Of a DNA stretch of 64,000 nt, positions 52,201 through 61,192 are shown piece by piece; position 1 is the first letter of the stretch; each line of letters opens with the position of its first letter. A program made the position numbers and the translations under genes. This stretch comes from 66-474 sp036279975 (lineage in GTDB: Bacteria > Pseudomonadota > Gammaproteobacteria > Xanthomonadales > Rhodanobacteraceae): contig DASURP010000006.1 of the NCBI GenBank assembly GCA_036279975.1, positions 62,001 through 126,000 on the forward strand, given 5' to 3'. The notes under the pieces are model-generated. The model was not told the DNA's origin, did not search any database, and saw only the letters and a list, made by a program, of their open reading frames with translations.

Positions 52201-55200
52201 CGAGATGCCGTGCTTCCACAGCGCGGATTGCGATGGCAGGGCGGCTTCGGAAACGTTGCGGGCCGCGATCGGGCCGTACAGCAGGGTGCCGGCGACGTGA
52301 TCGTAGCGCTGGGCCTCCACAGCGGTCAGGTTGAGCTGCTGCAGGGTCACCTGCTCGTGGGTCCAGGCCAGCTGGAACACACGCTCGTGCAGGTGGCGCT
52401 CGCGGTACTTGCGCGCGAGTGCCAGCGCCGCGGCACGGTCCGGCGCCACCCCGGTCAGGATGTCGAGGCCCGCGGTGTGGCCGGGGCGGATCTCGATACG
52501 CCGCCTGAGCGACACGATCGGATCGAGCACTGCGCCGGCGCGGCCGGCGTCCGGCATGTCGAAGTCCAGTGTCGCGGGCGCCGCTGGCGTGCCGAGCCGG
52601 CCCAGGAAGGCCTCGCGGTCGGTTTCGAAGCTGCCTTCGCCGACGATGCCGCCACGCGTGGTCAGCTGGTGCAGCAGCCATGGATGGTGTTCGTCCGGGC
52701 TGCGCGGCCGCCGCGATGCCAGCAGCGTGTCGAGTTCGGGCACCGATTCGGTTGCGAGGAACAGCTTGCTGAACACCGGGTGCGCCGCGTCCGCATCCGG
52801 CGCTGCGAGGACCGGTTCGGCGTAGCTGACGACATCGATGGTGCGCAGCTTGCCGGTGTGGTTGGTCAGGCGCACCCGGCGCAGTTCGATGTCGTCCTCG
52901 GCCGACACCGCGACCAGTACCTCGGTGGCGATGCCGTAGTCGTCGCGGTGGAATTCGGCGCGTGCCTGCGAGAACGTCGCGCGGCAGGTGCCGTTGGCGT
53001 CGCCCATGGGCTGGCAGGTCGCCGACCAGACCTTGCCGGAGTCCGCGTCGCGCAGGTAGATGAAGGTGCCTTCATCGTCGCGGGTGGCGTCGCCGCGCCA
53101 GCGGGTGACCGCAAGCCCGCGCCAGCGGCTGTAGCCGGCGCCGCTCTGCGTGAGCATCACGTGGTAGTTGCCGTTGGACAGCAGGTGCGCTTCCGGCAGC
53201 GGCGTGTCCATGCGGGTGATTTCGCGGATCTCGGTGTGCACGCGCGCGCGGGTCTCGCGCGGCTGCTCGACGTCGAGCGCGGCGGGGTGGCGCGGACGCG
53301 CTTCGGGAATCTTCTCGCGCAGCAGCAGCTCGTAGGCGCTGAACATCGCCTCGCGCATGAAGCGGCGTTGCATCGGCTGGTGGTTCAGCAGCGAGGACAG
53401 CGCCAGGAAACTCATCCCGTGGTGGTGTGCCATCCAGCTTTTCACCAACGCGAATTCCTCGCCCTCGCTGACTCGTCCGGTGGTGAAATCGAGCGCCTCG
53501 TAGAAGCCGTAACGGGTCAGCGCGCCCATCCGCGCCAGGCTTTCCAGGTTGTCGCAGGCGCTGCCGGGTTCGTTCATCAGCGCCATCACGCTGGCGTACG
53601 GTGCGACCACCAGGTCGTCGCCGAGGCCGCGTTTCAGGCCCAGGCCCGGTACCCCGAAAGCACGGTACTGGTAGACCAGGTTGGCGTCGGTGGCGTTGTA
53701 GGCGGATTCGGATACGCCCCACGGCACCTGCTGTTGGGCGCCGTAGCGGATCTGGCGCGCAACCGCGGCGCCGCAGGTGTCGTCGAGCAGGGTGCCGCGG
53801 TAGCTGGGCATCAGCAGGTTCGGCATCAGGTACTCGAACATCGAGCCGCTCCACGACACCAGCGCGGGACGCCCGGCCGCGACCGTGAGCAACCGGCCCA
53901 GCTTGAACCAGTGCGAGGGCGGCACCTGCCCCTGCGAGATCGCGACGTAGGAGAGGATGCGCGCCTCGGACGCCAGCAGGTCGTAGCGGCCGTTGTCGCG
54001 TTTGTCGCGCTCGACGTGGTAGCCGATCGTGAATTGCTCGCGCGCCTCGTCCCACAGGAAGGACAAGTCCATCGCCGCGCAATCGCGGCACACCGCGGCC
54101 AGCGCGACGGCATCGTCGCGGCGGCGATTCAGGGTGGCCGCCATCTCGCGGAGCGCGGCGCAGAGATCCGGGGCGGCTTCGGCGCCGGGCGCTTCCAGGC
54201 GCGCCACGATCTGGCCGGCAAGGGCCTCGGCGCGGCGTTGCCCGGGGTTGGCTTCCAGTTCCTTCAGCAACGCGCGTGCACGCGGGTCGTCGCTGCCGGA
54301 ATCGCCCAGGGCGAGCCACGGCGCCAGCTCGTCGAGTTCCTCGCATGCCGCGCACGCCTGACGCGCCAGCGCACGGGTCCATTCGGCGAATTCACCGGCG
54401 ATGTCGTTGTCGGCATTCAGTTGCGCGAGCCTTTCCGTTTCGGCGTCGATGCGGGCCAGCAGGCCGTGCAGCACCGGCAGGTTGTCGGCGTTGCCGGTCG
54501 CGTCCGCGATCAGCGTGTCGATCTCGCTCAGGGTCGCGGCCAGGGCGAGGTTGGCGTGGGGATCGGCCGCGTCCACTGCCTGCAATTGTTCGCCCAGCAG
54601 GCGCGCAGTGTCGCGCAGGCCGGCGCCGAGCGAACGCAATACGAGGGACTCGTCATCGCCGTGTTCGAGCGCATTCGCGAGCACCAGCAGGCAGCCCATG
54701 AGGTTGCCCGAGTCCACGCTTGAGACGTAGCGCGGCGGCAGGGGCTGCAGCGTCTGGGTGTCGTACCAGTTGAAGAAGTGGCCGCGGTGGCGCGGCAGTT
54801 CCTTGAGCGTGTCCAGGGTCGCGGCGGTGCGCCGCAGCAGGCCGCTGTAGGTGAGGTAGCCGAAGTCGCAGGCGGTGAGGTTGGCGAGCAGGGCCATGCC
54901 GATGTTGGTCGGCGAGGTGCGGTGCGCGATCTGCTCGACCGGGAAGACCTGGCAATTGTCGGGCGGCAACCAGTGCTCGCCGGCGTTGATGAAGCTCTCG
55001 AACCACAGCCACACCCGCCGGGCGATGCCGTGCAGGAACGCCTGCTGGGTCGTGTCCAGCGGCAGCGGGGGGCGTGGCGGCGTGCGGCTGATCGACCAGG
55101 CGATGCCCGGCGCCGCGAACCACAGCACCAGCAAGGCCAGCGCCGGCGGCAACGCCACCGGCGCGTACAAACCGAGCACGATCCCGACGATGAGCGCGGT

Positions 55201-58113
55201 GGCCGGCGCCACCCACATCAGGCGCAGGTAACCGGCGAGGCTGCTTGCCGCGCCCCGCATCGCATCCGCGATCGGGGTCCATTCGAGCAGGTGCTTGCGG
55301 GTGAACAGCAGGCGGCCGGCGCTGCGCGTGATCGCGTCGAGGTTGAGCATGGCCTCGAACGGCAGGGTCGCGATCGCGAACAGCTCGCGCAGCAACACGT
55401 CGCGGATGCCGCGCCAGGTGTTGCGCCAACGCCGTGGCGGCACCCGCAGCCAGGCGTTGCGCAGCACCTGGACGAACGACGTCACCAGCGGCGGACCGAG
55501 CAGGAACGCGACCAGCACCAGCGTCCAGTAGACCGGCACGTCCGTCAGCAGCCAGCTGCGGATCAGCAGCACCAGCATCGCCAGTGGCACCAGCCCTCGC
55601 CTGAGGTTGTCCAGGATCTTCCAGCGATGGTGCGCCTTCAGCGTGTTGCGCAGGCCGCGCCGACGCGGTCCAGGCACGATCGGCAACAGCCATTGCACGA
55701 TCTGCCAGTCACCGCGGGTCCAGCGGTGGCGGCGACGCACGTCCACCGAATAGCGGTTCGGCTGGTGCTCGATCAGTTCGATGTCGCTGACCAGCCCGCT
55801 GCGCGCGTAGGAACCCTCCAGCAGGTCGTGCGACAGGATCAGGTCGTTCGGGAAGCGCGTGCCGACCGAACGGCTGAAGGCGTCGATGTCATAGATGCCC
55901 TTGCCGACGAACGAAGCCTCGCCGAACAGGTCCTGGTAGACGTCCGAGACCGCGCGGGTGTACGGGTCGAGCCCGGTCGCGTCGCTGTACAGGCGCGCGA
56001 AACGGCTCGGGCGCGGGCTGGCGTAGCTCACCGAAATCCGCGGTTGCAGCAAGCCATAGCCGGCGACCACGCGGCGCGAGCCCTTGCTGAACCATGGGCG
56101 GTTGAGCGGATGCGCCATGGTCTCGACCAGCTTGCGCGCGGCCTCCGGGGGCAACTGGGTGTCGGCGTCCAGGGTGATCACGTAGCGCGCCGCCTGCAGC
56201 GCGTCGAGGTCGCCGACGATCACGCTGAAGGCCCGCTCGGGGCGCGCCCCGCGCAGCACCCTGTTGAGGTCGCCCAGTTTGCCGCGCTTGCGCTCGAAAC
56301 CCATCCATACCGACTGGCGCGGATTCCATTCGCGCGGCCGGTGGAACAGGTGGAAACGCGAGCTGCCGGGCAACGGATGTTTGGCGTTCAGGCGGTCGAT
56401 GCCGCCGGTCGCGGCCGCCAGCAGGGCCGCGTCGCCGGGCGCGTCGCGTTCGGGCGCGTCGGGGAAATCGGTGAGCAGCGCGAAATGCAGGTTCGGGTCG
56501 CGGTTGCCGAGATAGCGGATTTCCAGCGCGTCCAGCTGCTCGGCCAGGCCCTGCGTGCTGCCCAGCAACCAAGGCACCACCACCAGCGTGCGGCAATCGT
56601 CGGGGATGCCCCCGGAAAAGGACATCCGCGGCAGCACGCGCGCGGGCACCAGCAGGCCCAGCAGCCAGTTCACCATCGCCACGGCGGGTTGGCTGGCGGC
56701 CACGAACACCGCGACCAGCAGCACGAAGTCGATCGCCAGCGGCATTGCATCGACGTACCAGCGGCGGCCGCCCGCGACCAGCAGGGTCACGGCCAGGCTG
56801 ACCACGAAGATGCTGCCCATGTAGGTGGACGACGGCCAGCGCCTGAGCCGTTCGGCGATGCGGAACCCGGTGGGCGAGCGGGCGCCCAGTGCGGCGGAGA
56901 ATTCCGCGAGTCCCGTCCCGATCAGGAAATACCCGACGTGGCGCCGGTGCGGGTCGCTGCCGGGCGGACGCTCCTGCTGCGCGCATTCCACCGCGCGTTC
57001 GGCCACCTCGACTTCGCCGAGGCCACTGCGCTTGGCCAGCACTTCCACCGCGTGCCGGTAACGGCCGCGCGTGGCGAAGTCCATGCCGGCATAGGCGCCG
57101 GCCGGGTCCTGGCCGAGCGCACGATCGACCTTGCCCACGCGTTCCAGCAATTCGGACCAGTTGTATTCGCCGATCCGGCGCAGGCTGTTGATGCGGTTGG
57201 CGATGGATACCTGGTCCGCGGCCTGCGCTCGGCTTTCCTCGTCGATCACCCGCGCCACGCTGGTGCCGCGCTGCTCGAGCTGCTGCTCGGCAAAGCTGAG
57301 CGCGAGCTTCAGCGAGGGGTGCTTGCCCTCGAGCAGCCGGTAGAACTCGGCCGCGAATGCCGGCGAGGCGAACAGGTCGGTGCGCGCCATCTCGGCCACG
57401 CCGACCAGCATGTCGTTGGGCGCGCGGGTGGCGACCCCGATCAGGTGTTCGGCCCAGAAACCGGCGCTCGCGTAGGCCTGCAGGCGGCGCGTGATCGCGG
57501 CGGCGTCGCAGGTCAGGCCCTCGATCAGCGCCACGCGCACCAGCACCGGCAGCGTCCACAGTTCGACCAGATCGAGCGTGGCGTGGCGCTGGTAGGTTTC
57601 GAGGTAGTGCTCGACGGCGTTGGGTTCGACGTTGCCGTCGAGCTGCGCGGCGCACGCCCGCAGCACCCTCAGCATGCGCGGCACGACCTGTCCATCGACT
57701 TCGCAACGCGACAGACGCCGCCAGACGTTGGCGGGAAGCGCCTCGCGCACCTCGCGGATTTCGTTGCGGACCAGGTAGACGTTGTCGATCAGCCATTCGC
57801 CGGCCGGCTCGATCCGCCGGTTCTCGGTGGCCGCGGTGCGCGCCACCGCGTAGGCGCGTTGCAGGGTCTGGTCGTGCGCGGCCAGCGCCTTGTCGAGATC
57901 GAAGGCGGCCGTCTGGGTCAGCTTGGCGTGTTCGCGTGCCAGCGTGCTCGCCGCGACGGGCCTTGGCGTGGCCAGGATGTTGTCCTGCGCCGCGAGCCTG
58001 GGGTGCCCGCGCGCACTGCGCGCAGCGCGCCGGATGCGCATCCGGCGCAGCCATGCGTAGCGGTGGCGTGGTCGGTTCACGGAATCCATGCGTCCATTCA
58101 AAATGGCTTCCAT
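49291..58113 (-). CDS. ndvB: cyclic beta-1,2-glucan synthase (GT84-GH94, NdvB/Cgs-like)
   Basis: A 2940-residue inner-membrane enzyme, similar in size to Brucella Cgs and rhizobial NdvB. It starts on an internal protein primer, elongates beta-1,2-glucan from UDP-glucose and cyclises it. Membrane segments lie near residues 425-490, 840-880 and 966-1006. The glycosyltransferase core between them has ITLDADTQLPPE (about 646-657) and RRRHRWTRGDW (about 790). A glycoamylase-like middle part has SWMAHHHGMSFLAL. The C-terminal GH94 phosphorylase-like region has GGGDWNDGMNRLG at about 2592, holding the family's catalytic Asp. The ATG at 58089 is an alternative start. Confidence 0.94.
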   Translation of the reverse strand: MEAILNGRMDSVNRPRHRYAWLRRMRIRRAARSARGHPRLAAQDNILATPRPVAASTLAREHAKLTQTAAFDLDKALAAHDQTLQRAYAVARTAATENRRIEPAGEWLIDNVYLVRNEIREVREALPANVWRRLSRCEVDGQVVPRMLRVLRACAAQLDGNVEPNAVEHYLETYQRHATLDLVELWTLPVLVRVALIEGLTCDAAAITRRLQAYASAGFWAEHLIGVATRAPNDMLVGVAEMARTDLFASPAFAAEFYRLLEGKHPSLKLALSFAEQQLEQRGTSVARVIDEESRAQAADQVSIANRINSLRRIGEYNWSELLERVGKVDRALGQDPAGAYAGMDFATRGRYRHAVEVLAKRSGLGEVEVAERAVECAQQERPPGSDPHRRHVGYFLIGTGLAEFSAALGARSPTGFRIAERLRRWPSSTYMGSIFVVSLAVTLLVAGGRRWYVDAMPLAIDFVLLVAVFVAASQPAVAMVNWLLGLLVPARVLPRMSFSGGIPDDCRTLVVVPWLLGSTQGLAEQLDALEIRYLGNRDPNLHFALLTDFPDAPERDAPGDAALLAAATGGIDRLNAKHPLPGSSRFHLFHRPREWNPRQSVWMGFERKRGKLGDLNRVLRGARPERAFSVIVGDLDALQAARYVITLDADTQLPPEAARKLVETMAHPLNRPWFSKGSRRVVAGYGLLQPRISVSYASPRPSRFARLYSDATGLDPYTRAVSDVYQDLFGEASFVGKGIYDIDAFSRSVGTRFPNDLILSHDLLEGSYARSGLVSDIELIEHQPNRYSVDVRRRHRWTRGDWQIVQWLLPIVPGPRRRGLRNTLKAHHRWKILDNLRRGLVPLAMLVLLIRSWLLTDVPVYWTLVLVAFLLGPPLVTSFVQVLRNAWLRVPPRRWRNTWRGIRDVLLRELFAIATLPFEAMLNLDAITRSAGRLLFTRKHLLEWTPIADAMRGAASSLAGYLRLMWVAPATALIVGIVLGLYAPVALPPALALLVLWFAAPGIAWSISRTPPRPPLPLDTTQQAFLHGIARRVWLWFESFINAGEHWLPPDNCQVFPVEQIAHRTSPTNIGMALLANLTACDFGYLTYSGLLRRTAATLDTLKELPRHRGHFFNWYDTQTLQPLPPRYVSSVDSGNLMGCLLVLANALEHGDDESLVLRSLGAGLRDTARLLGEQLQAVDAADPHANLALAATLSEIDTLIADATGNADNLPVLHGLLARIDAETERLAQLNADNDIAGEFAEWTRALARQACAACEELDELAPWLALGDSGSDDPRARALLKELEANPGQRRAEALAGQIVARLEAPGAEAAPDLCAALREMAATLNRRRDDAVALAAVCRDCAAMDLSFLWDEAREQFTIGYHVERDKRDNGRYDLLASEARILSYVAISQGQVPPSHWFKLGRLLTVAAGRPALVSWSGSMFEYLMPNLLMPSYRGTLLDDTCGAAVARQIRYGAQQQVPWGVSESAYNATDANLVYQYRAFGVPGLGLKRGLGDDLVVAPYASVMALMNEPGSACDNLESLARMGALTRYGFYEALDFTTGRVSEGEEFALVKSWMAHHHGMSFLALSSLLNHQPMQRRFMREAMFSAYELLLREKIPEARPRHPAALDVEQPRETRARVHTEIREITRMDTPLPEAHLLSNGNYHVMLTQSGAGYSRWRGLAVTRWRGDATRDDEGTFIYLRDADSGKVWSATCQPMGDANGTCRATFSQARAEFHRDDYGIATEVLVAVSAEDDIELRRVRLTNHTGKLRTIDVVSYAEPVLAAPDADAAHPVFSKLFLATESVPELDTLLASRRPRSPDEHHPWLLHQLTTRGGIVGEGSFETDREAFLGRLGTPAAPATLDFDMPDAGRAGAVLDPIVSLRRRIEIRPGHTAGLDILTGVAPDRAAALALARKYRERHLHERVFQLAWTHEQVTLQQLNLTAVEAQRYDHVAGTLLYGPIAARNVSEAALPSQSALWKHGISGDLPIVLARIANASQIDLVRHLIQAHGFWQMSGLDADLLIWNEELSGYRQELQEHILYLIESGAEARGGQGRGRMFAWRIEHLSAPDRALMLASARCVFSGDEGRLRDQIARMRTANGGIDTPARLALRKPQPGAYALQPPSEDLRAANGFGGFRNDGSEYTIWLSGDAPTPAPWCNVLANEGFGSVVSESGGACTFAGNAHEFRLSPWYNDPLRDLSGEALWLRDEATGEFWSATAQPTPSGDPYRICHGFGYSRYEHAHADLYSEAVVFVAHAAPLKLTLLKLVNKSDRARRVSLTSFVEWVLGEHRERAGQHVRTAIDAGCGAMFAHNPYDDTFASRTAFHRVCTPHTEYCGDRRAFLGRNRTAGAPLGMRLEKLEGGVGAGLDACSAQRAAFELAPGGEVEVLVLLGAAAGTAEARALVQAFDDGDAAHAELERVCSDWRATLSQLHVRTPDASTNLLVNGWLPYQVLASRIFARSGYYQSGGAWGFRDQLQDAMAVMHARPDLARAQLLRCARHQFREGDVQHWWHPPTGKGVRTRISDDLLWLPWCTAEYVRVSGDAAVLDEVEPFIEGRALATDEESVYEDVRVCGERASLYEHCLRAIRHALRFGVHGLPLIGGGDWNDGMNRLGIHGHGESVWLGMFLVDVLERVAPLAGARGDATAAANLADTAAEIRSMLERHAWDGDWYLRAWNDDGVAIGSARSEECRIDSLPQSWSVLANLGDPARSGRALDAVLAHLVDEDAGIVKLFDPPFDRTPLDPGYIKGYVPGVRENGGQYTHAAVWVAMALARLGRVEDAWRIARILNPIRHSPDPEAAQRYRLEPYVVAADVYAAKAYAGRGGWSWYTGSAGWMYRLLSESLLGLRCEGPRLHIAPCVPDDWTRWSADWRLGGSSWRIEFVRKPGDTGVADVSVDGVLQPASVIELVDDGKEHAVLVRFARLAQAQDTATQDDRGEHAAPRDAADTR

Positions 58114-58172
58114 GTTAGCGACCGGCGCGTTGCCGGTGTGTACACGCCCGTCCGGGCGGTGGCGTGGCAGGG

Positions 58173-59099
58173 TCAGGACGCGCCGGGCGCGGTTTCGCGC
58201 AACCCCAACAGGTGTCCGTCGGGATCGCGCAGCAGCACTTCGAAAGCGCCGTCCGCGCGTCCGTCCGCGGTCAAGGCATCGGGGTAGCCGGCATCGGCCA
58301 GTGCGTCGAGCAGCACGTCGATGGCGGCGGCCTGCCAGACCAGCCGGTCGGCCGCGATGGCGCCGGGATCCACGGGCGGATCGGCGCGGCCGCGCGGCCG
58401 GCGATAGCCCAACAGTTCGAGGTGCGGGGTGCGTGCCGGGCCTTGCATTGCAATGACGTCCACCTCGACGTCATCGAGGTCGTCGAGGCGTTGTTGCCGG
58501 ACGCCGCGATTCACGCCGCGGGCCGCCACGTGCAGGCCGAGCAGGCGGTAGAAGCCGATACTGCGCGCGATGTCAGCGACGCTGATCGCACTGTGGTCGA
58601 TGCCGAGCGCCGGGCCGGGCGCTTGCGTCGCCTGCCAGGCAGGATCGCCGGTGCCGGACGGAAAGCCGATCAGTTCGAGGGGATGGCCATCGGGGTCGCG
58701 GAATTTCCAGGCCGTGACCGACCCGGTGGCCGGTGGCAGGAGCTGCGGACCGCCCCGGGTGATCGGCACCGCGCCGTGTTGCAGCGCGCGCCGGTGCGCG
58801 GCATGCATGTCGCGCACGACGATCGCGAAGTGCTGGAACCACAGGTCGCTGGAGGTGCTGCCGGGCGGGTACGGCTTGCCGCCGGGGAATTCGGTCAGCT
58901 CGATGCATTGCGCGCCCAGGGACAGCCGCGCGCAGCGGGTCGGCGGCGCGCGCAGCGTCGGCCATCGCGCCCGCGCGGGCGGCGCGGCGGGCACGGCATC
59001 GATCCGGAACCCCAGGGCGTCGCGATGGAACGCGATGGCGCGGTCGAGGTCGGCGGTGTTGCGTCCGACGCACCGCAGCGCGCGCACACCGTGGCTCAC
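58173..59099 (-). CDS. VOC-family protein (two glyoxalase-like domains)
   Basis: A 308-residue protein with two vicinal-oxygen-chelate modules, about residues 5-150 and 165-305. Each has the ending typical of the fold: FRDPDGHPLELIGFP in the first and LRDPDGHLLGLRE in the second. VOC enzymes are metal-dependent isomerases, dioxygenases or lyases; the specific reaction cannot be told. The start is a GTG at 59099 overlapping the SMP-30 stop as GTGA, so the two are translationally coupled. The cyclic glucan synthase begins 59 bp downstream. Confidence 0.87.
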   Translation of the reverse strand: MSHGVRALRCVGRNTADLDRAIAFHRDALGFRIDAVPAAPPARARWPTLRAPPTRCARLSLGAQCIELTEFPGGKPYPPGSTSSDLWFQHFAIVVRDMHAAHRRALQHGAVPITRGGPQLLPPATGSVTAWKFRDPDGHPLELIGFPSGTGDPAWQATQAPGPALGIDHSAISVADIARSIGFYRLLGLHVAARGVNRGVRQQRLDDLDDVEVDVIAMQGPARTPHLELLGYRRPRGRADPPVDPGAIAADRLVWQAAAIDVLLDALADAGYPDALTADGRADGAFEVLLRDPDGHLLGLRETAPGAS

Positions 59100-60001
59100 G
59101 GCCACTGCGCGCCGCGCCGGTTGATCCAGATCGCGTACAGCGCCTGCGAGGCGCACACGAACAGCCGGCTGAGGTGGCGGTCGCCGAAGGCGAGGTTCGA
59201 GACCGCGCATGGCAGCCTGATCTTCCCCAGCAGCGTACCGTCGGGTGCGATGCAGTGCACGCCGTCGCCGGCGCTGGCCCAGACGTTGCCGTCCTCGTCG
59301 CAGCGGATGCCGTCGGCGTCGCCCGGCGATACCTTGCAGAAGTCGCGGCCGTTGTGGAGCGTCTTGCCGTCATCGGCGACGTCGAATACGCGGATGCAGC
59401 GTTTCGATGCGGGGTCGAACCGCAAACCGGTTTCGGTGACGTACAGGCGTTTTTCATCGGGCGAAAAACACAATCCGTTCGGTCCAGCGAAATCGTCCGC
59501 GACGACGCTGAGCGAACCCTCGCGCGGGTCGAGGCGATACAGGTTCGCCGGCAATTCGGCTTCGCGCCGGCCGCCCTCGTAATCGGTCTGCAGGCCATAG
59601 GGCGGGTCGGAAAACCAGATGCCGCCGTCGGACTTCACCACCACGTCGTTGGGCGAGTTGAGCCGCTTGCCCTGGAAGCGGTCCACCAGCATCGTGACGC
59701 GGCCATCGGGTTCGGTGCGCACCAGCGCGCGCGCCCCGTGCAGGCAGCCGATCAGGCGGCCTTCGCGGTCGCGGGTGTGGCCGTTGGCGAATTGCGAGGG
59801 TTGCCGGAACACCGACACGCCACCCGTTGCGGTCCAGCGCATGATGCGATCGTTCGGAATATCGCTGAACAAGAGACACTGCAGGTCGGCGAACCACACC
59901 GGGCCCTCCAGCCAACGGAAACCCTCGGCCAGTTTCTCCAGCGGCGCGTTCGGCAGCACCATTTCGCGAAAACGCGGGTCGATGATCTCGTGGTCGCTCA
60001 T
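59096..60001 (-). CDS. SMP-30/gluconolactonase-family lactonase
   Basis: A 301-residue six-bladed beta-propeller of the SMP-30/gluconolactonase/LRE family, which opens sugar lactones using a bound divalent metal. Metal-ligand candidates are Glu in RWLEGPVWF, Asn in LNSPNDVVV and Asp in GDADGIRCDEDGN. No signal peptide is seen. The ATG overlaps the preceding cupin stop as ATGA and its own stop overlaps the VOC start as GTGA. In this operon it could hydrolyse a lactone made by the GMC oxidoreductase. Confidence 0.91.
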   Translation of the reverse strand: MSDHEIIDPRFREMVLPNAPLEKLAEGFRWLEGPVWFADLQCLLFSDIPNDRIMRWTATGGVSVFRQPSQFANGHTRDREGRLIGCLHGARALVRTEPDGRVTMLVDRFQGKRLNSPNDVVVKSDGGIWFSDPPYGLQTDYEGGRREAELPANLYRLDPREGSLSVVADDFAGPNGLCFSPDEKRLYVTETGLRFDPASKRCIRVFDVADDGKTLHNGRDFCKVSPGDADGIRCDEDGNVWASAGDGVHCIAPDGTLLGKIRLPCAVSNLAFGDRHLSRLFVCASQALYAIWINRRGAQWP

Positions 60002-60417
60002 GGCGCGTGCTCCACCTGCACCAGCATCAGTACCGCCGGTTCGTCGCCGACGGTGCCCGAACGGTGGCCCTTGTGACCGCTGGCGTCGGCGATGCAGCCC
60101 TGGTCGCCGCCGAAAGAAACCTCACCCGCCCCCATCTCGACGCGCCTGCCGTCCATCGTCTCGACGAACCAGCGGCCCGACAGCGGCACGATCCATTGCG
60201 GCGTGGGGTTCTCGTGCCAGTCGCCGGTCCAACCGACCGGCAGCACGCTGAAGATCGCCTTGCGCGGCGTGGCGTCCTGTGGCGCGTTCCACTGCGGTGC
60301 GGCGCCGCCCATGCTCTGGCGCTCGAAGGTGGTGATGGCGCAGCGTCGCTGGTGGCTGATGCCATCACTGTCTGTCCACACATGCCAATAGCCCAGTTCC
60401 GGCGCGTCAGTGTTCAT
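59998..60417 (-). CDS. small cupin-domain protein
   Basis: A 139-residue single-domain cupin. The N-terminal segment (ELGYWHVWTDSDGISHQRRCAITTFERQ) is followed by cupin strands with HENPTPQWIVPLSGRWFVE and DASGHKGHRSGTVG, which supply likely His metal ligands. The ATG at 60417 lies inside the end of an upstream small frame (60407-60583) encoding a similar N-terminus, and the stop overlaps the SMP-30 start as ATGA. The reaction is unknown; metal-dependent isomerase or dioxygenase activity is possible. Confidence 0.82.
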   Translation of the reverse strand: MNTDAPELGYWHVWTDSDGISHQRRCAITTFERQSMGGAAPQWNAPQDATPRKAIFSVLPVGWTGDWHENPTPQWIVPLSGRWFVETMDGRRVEMGAGEVSFGGDQGCIADASGHKGHRSGTVGDEPAVLMLVQVEHAP

Positions 60418-60583
60418 GGGAACCGGACTTCGTCGTCCCGGAACGGTCGGCGGCGCCACGCCGGACATGCACATTTTGGCGCTCGAAGTCCGTGATCTCG
60501 CGCCGATCCTGGTGGCTGACGCCGTGCCCGTCGACGTAAGCGCGCCAGTATTCGAGGCGCGGCTTGCCGATTTCAATGGCCAT
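60407..60583 (-). pseudogene. fragment resembling the N-terminus of the adjacent cupin
   Basis: A 58-codon frame. Its first 38 residues (EYWRAYVDGHGVSHQDRREITDFERQ and flanks) align without gaps to the start of the neighbouring cupin (GYWHVWTDSDGISHQRRCAITTFERQ), sharing YW, SHQ, IT and FERQ. After FERQ the similarity ends and a short unrelated tail leads to a stop that overlaps the intact cupin start by 11 bp; its ATG likewise overlaps the end of doxX. It looks like a remnant of a tandem duplication, though a functional small peptide or coupling frame is possible. Confidence 0.6.
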
Positions 60584-61091
60584 GGGCGTCGGGCGTGCTC
60601 CAGCCCGGTACGGCGGAAGGCGGCGCGGTACTGGCCGGCGTATAGACCGCGGTCGAGGACAGCAGGCGGCGCGCGAGCACGCCCGCGGGTGCGAGCTGGG
60701 TCGCGAACACCACCAGCAGCAGCCCGCCGACCAGGCCGAAGTTCTTGAGGAAATCCCAGAAGTGGCCGCGTCCGGCGCTGTTGCCGGATTTCCAGAAATC
60801 GGAAAACTTCCAGAACGGGTGGTACACGATCGCGGTGACGACGCAGAAGATCGCGAGGATCAACGCGGCGATGCGGTCGTGCCAGCCGAAGACGATGCAG
60901 AACGGCGCCACGGCTTCCACCGCGATCGCACCGAGCAGCAGCGGCGGGCCGCTGGATTTGGGCAGGAACGAGGAATCCGCCTGCGCGATCGCGTCTTTCC
61001 AGAACACGATCTTGTCCAGCGCGCTGAACGGGAACAGCACCACCAGGCACACGCGGATCAGGATCGGGATGAAATAGAGGTTCAGCCACAT
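60573..61091 (-). CDS. DoxX-family membrane protein
   Basis: A 172-residue membrane protein of the DoxX/DoxD-like family with about four hydrophobic segments (LYFIPILIRVCLVVLFPFSAL, LLLGAIAVEAVAPFCIVFGW, ALILAIFCVVTAIVYHPFW, FGLVGGLLLVVFAT). DoxX proteins are linked to quinone/thiosulfate oxidation or to thiol stress membrane complexes in some species. SD AGGAG lies 7 nt before the ATG. The stop overlaps the start of the cupin-like fragment. An inverted repeat separates it from the upstream GMC gene. Confidence 0.85.
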   Translation of the reverse strand: MWLNLYFIPILIRVCLVVLFPFSALDKIVFWKDAIAQADSSFLPKSSGPPLLLGAIAVEAVAPFCIVFGWHDRIAALILAIFCVVTAIVYHPFWKFSDFWKSGNSAGRGHFWDFLKNFGLVGGLLLVVFATQLAPAGVLARRLLSSTAVYTPASTAPPSAVPGWSTPDAHGH

Positions 61092-61106
61092 GGCGGACTC
61101 CTAGGA

Positions 61107-61190
61107 AAAACCGGGGTCAGAGTGCACTTTCGGCTACCCACGCAAAGAAGTGCGATTGCTTCCACGAAAGTGCACTCCGACCCCGGTTTT
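61107..61190. repeat. long inverted repeat (REP/RAYT-like) between GMC and doxX genes
   Basis: A 26-nt arm at 61107-61132 (begins AAAACCGGGGTCAGAGTGCA) pairs with 61165-61190 with a single mismatch, around a 32-nt loop. Sequences of the type CCGGGGTCAGAGTGCACTTT are, to my knowledge, frequent dispersed elements in proteobacteria associated with REP/RAYT transposases; no transposase is present here. The right arm ends 3 bp before the GMC stop. Confidence 0.75.
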
Positions 61191-61192
61191 CA

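Noticed and set aside
49279..58287. Two very long open frames on the plus strand opposite the glucan synthase gene (about 1814 and 1169 codons)
   Set aside because: They are antisense to a gene with clear catalytic motifs, have Arg/Ala/Gly/Gln-rich composition typical of high-GC shadow frames, and show no recognisable domain.
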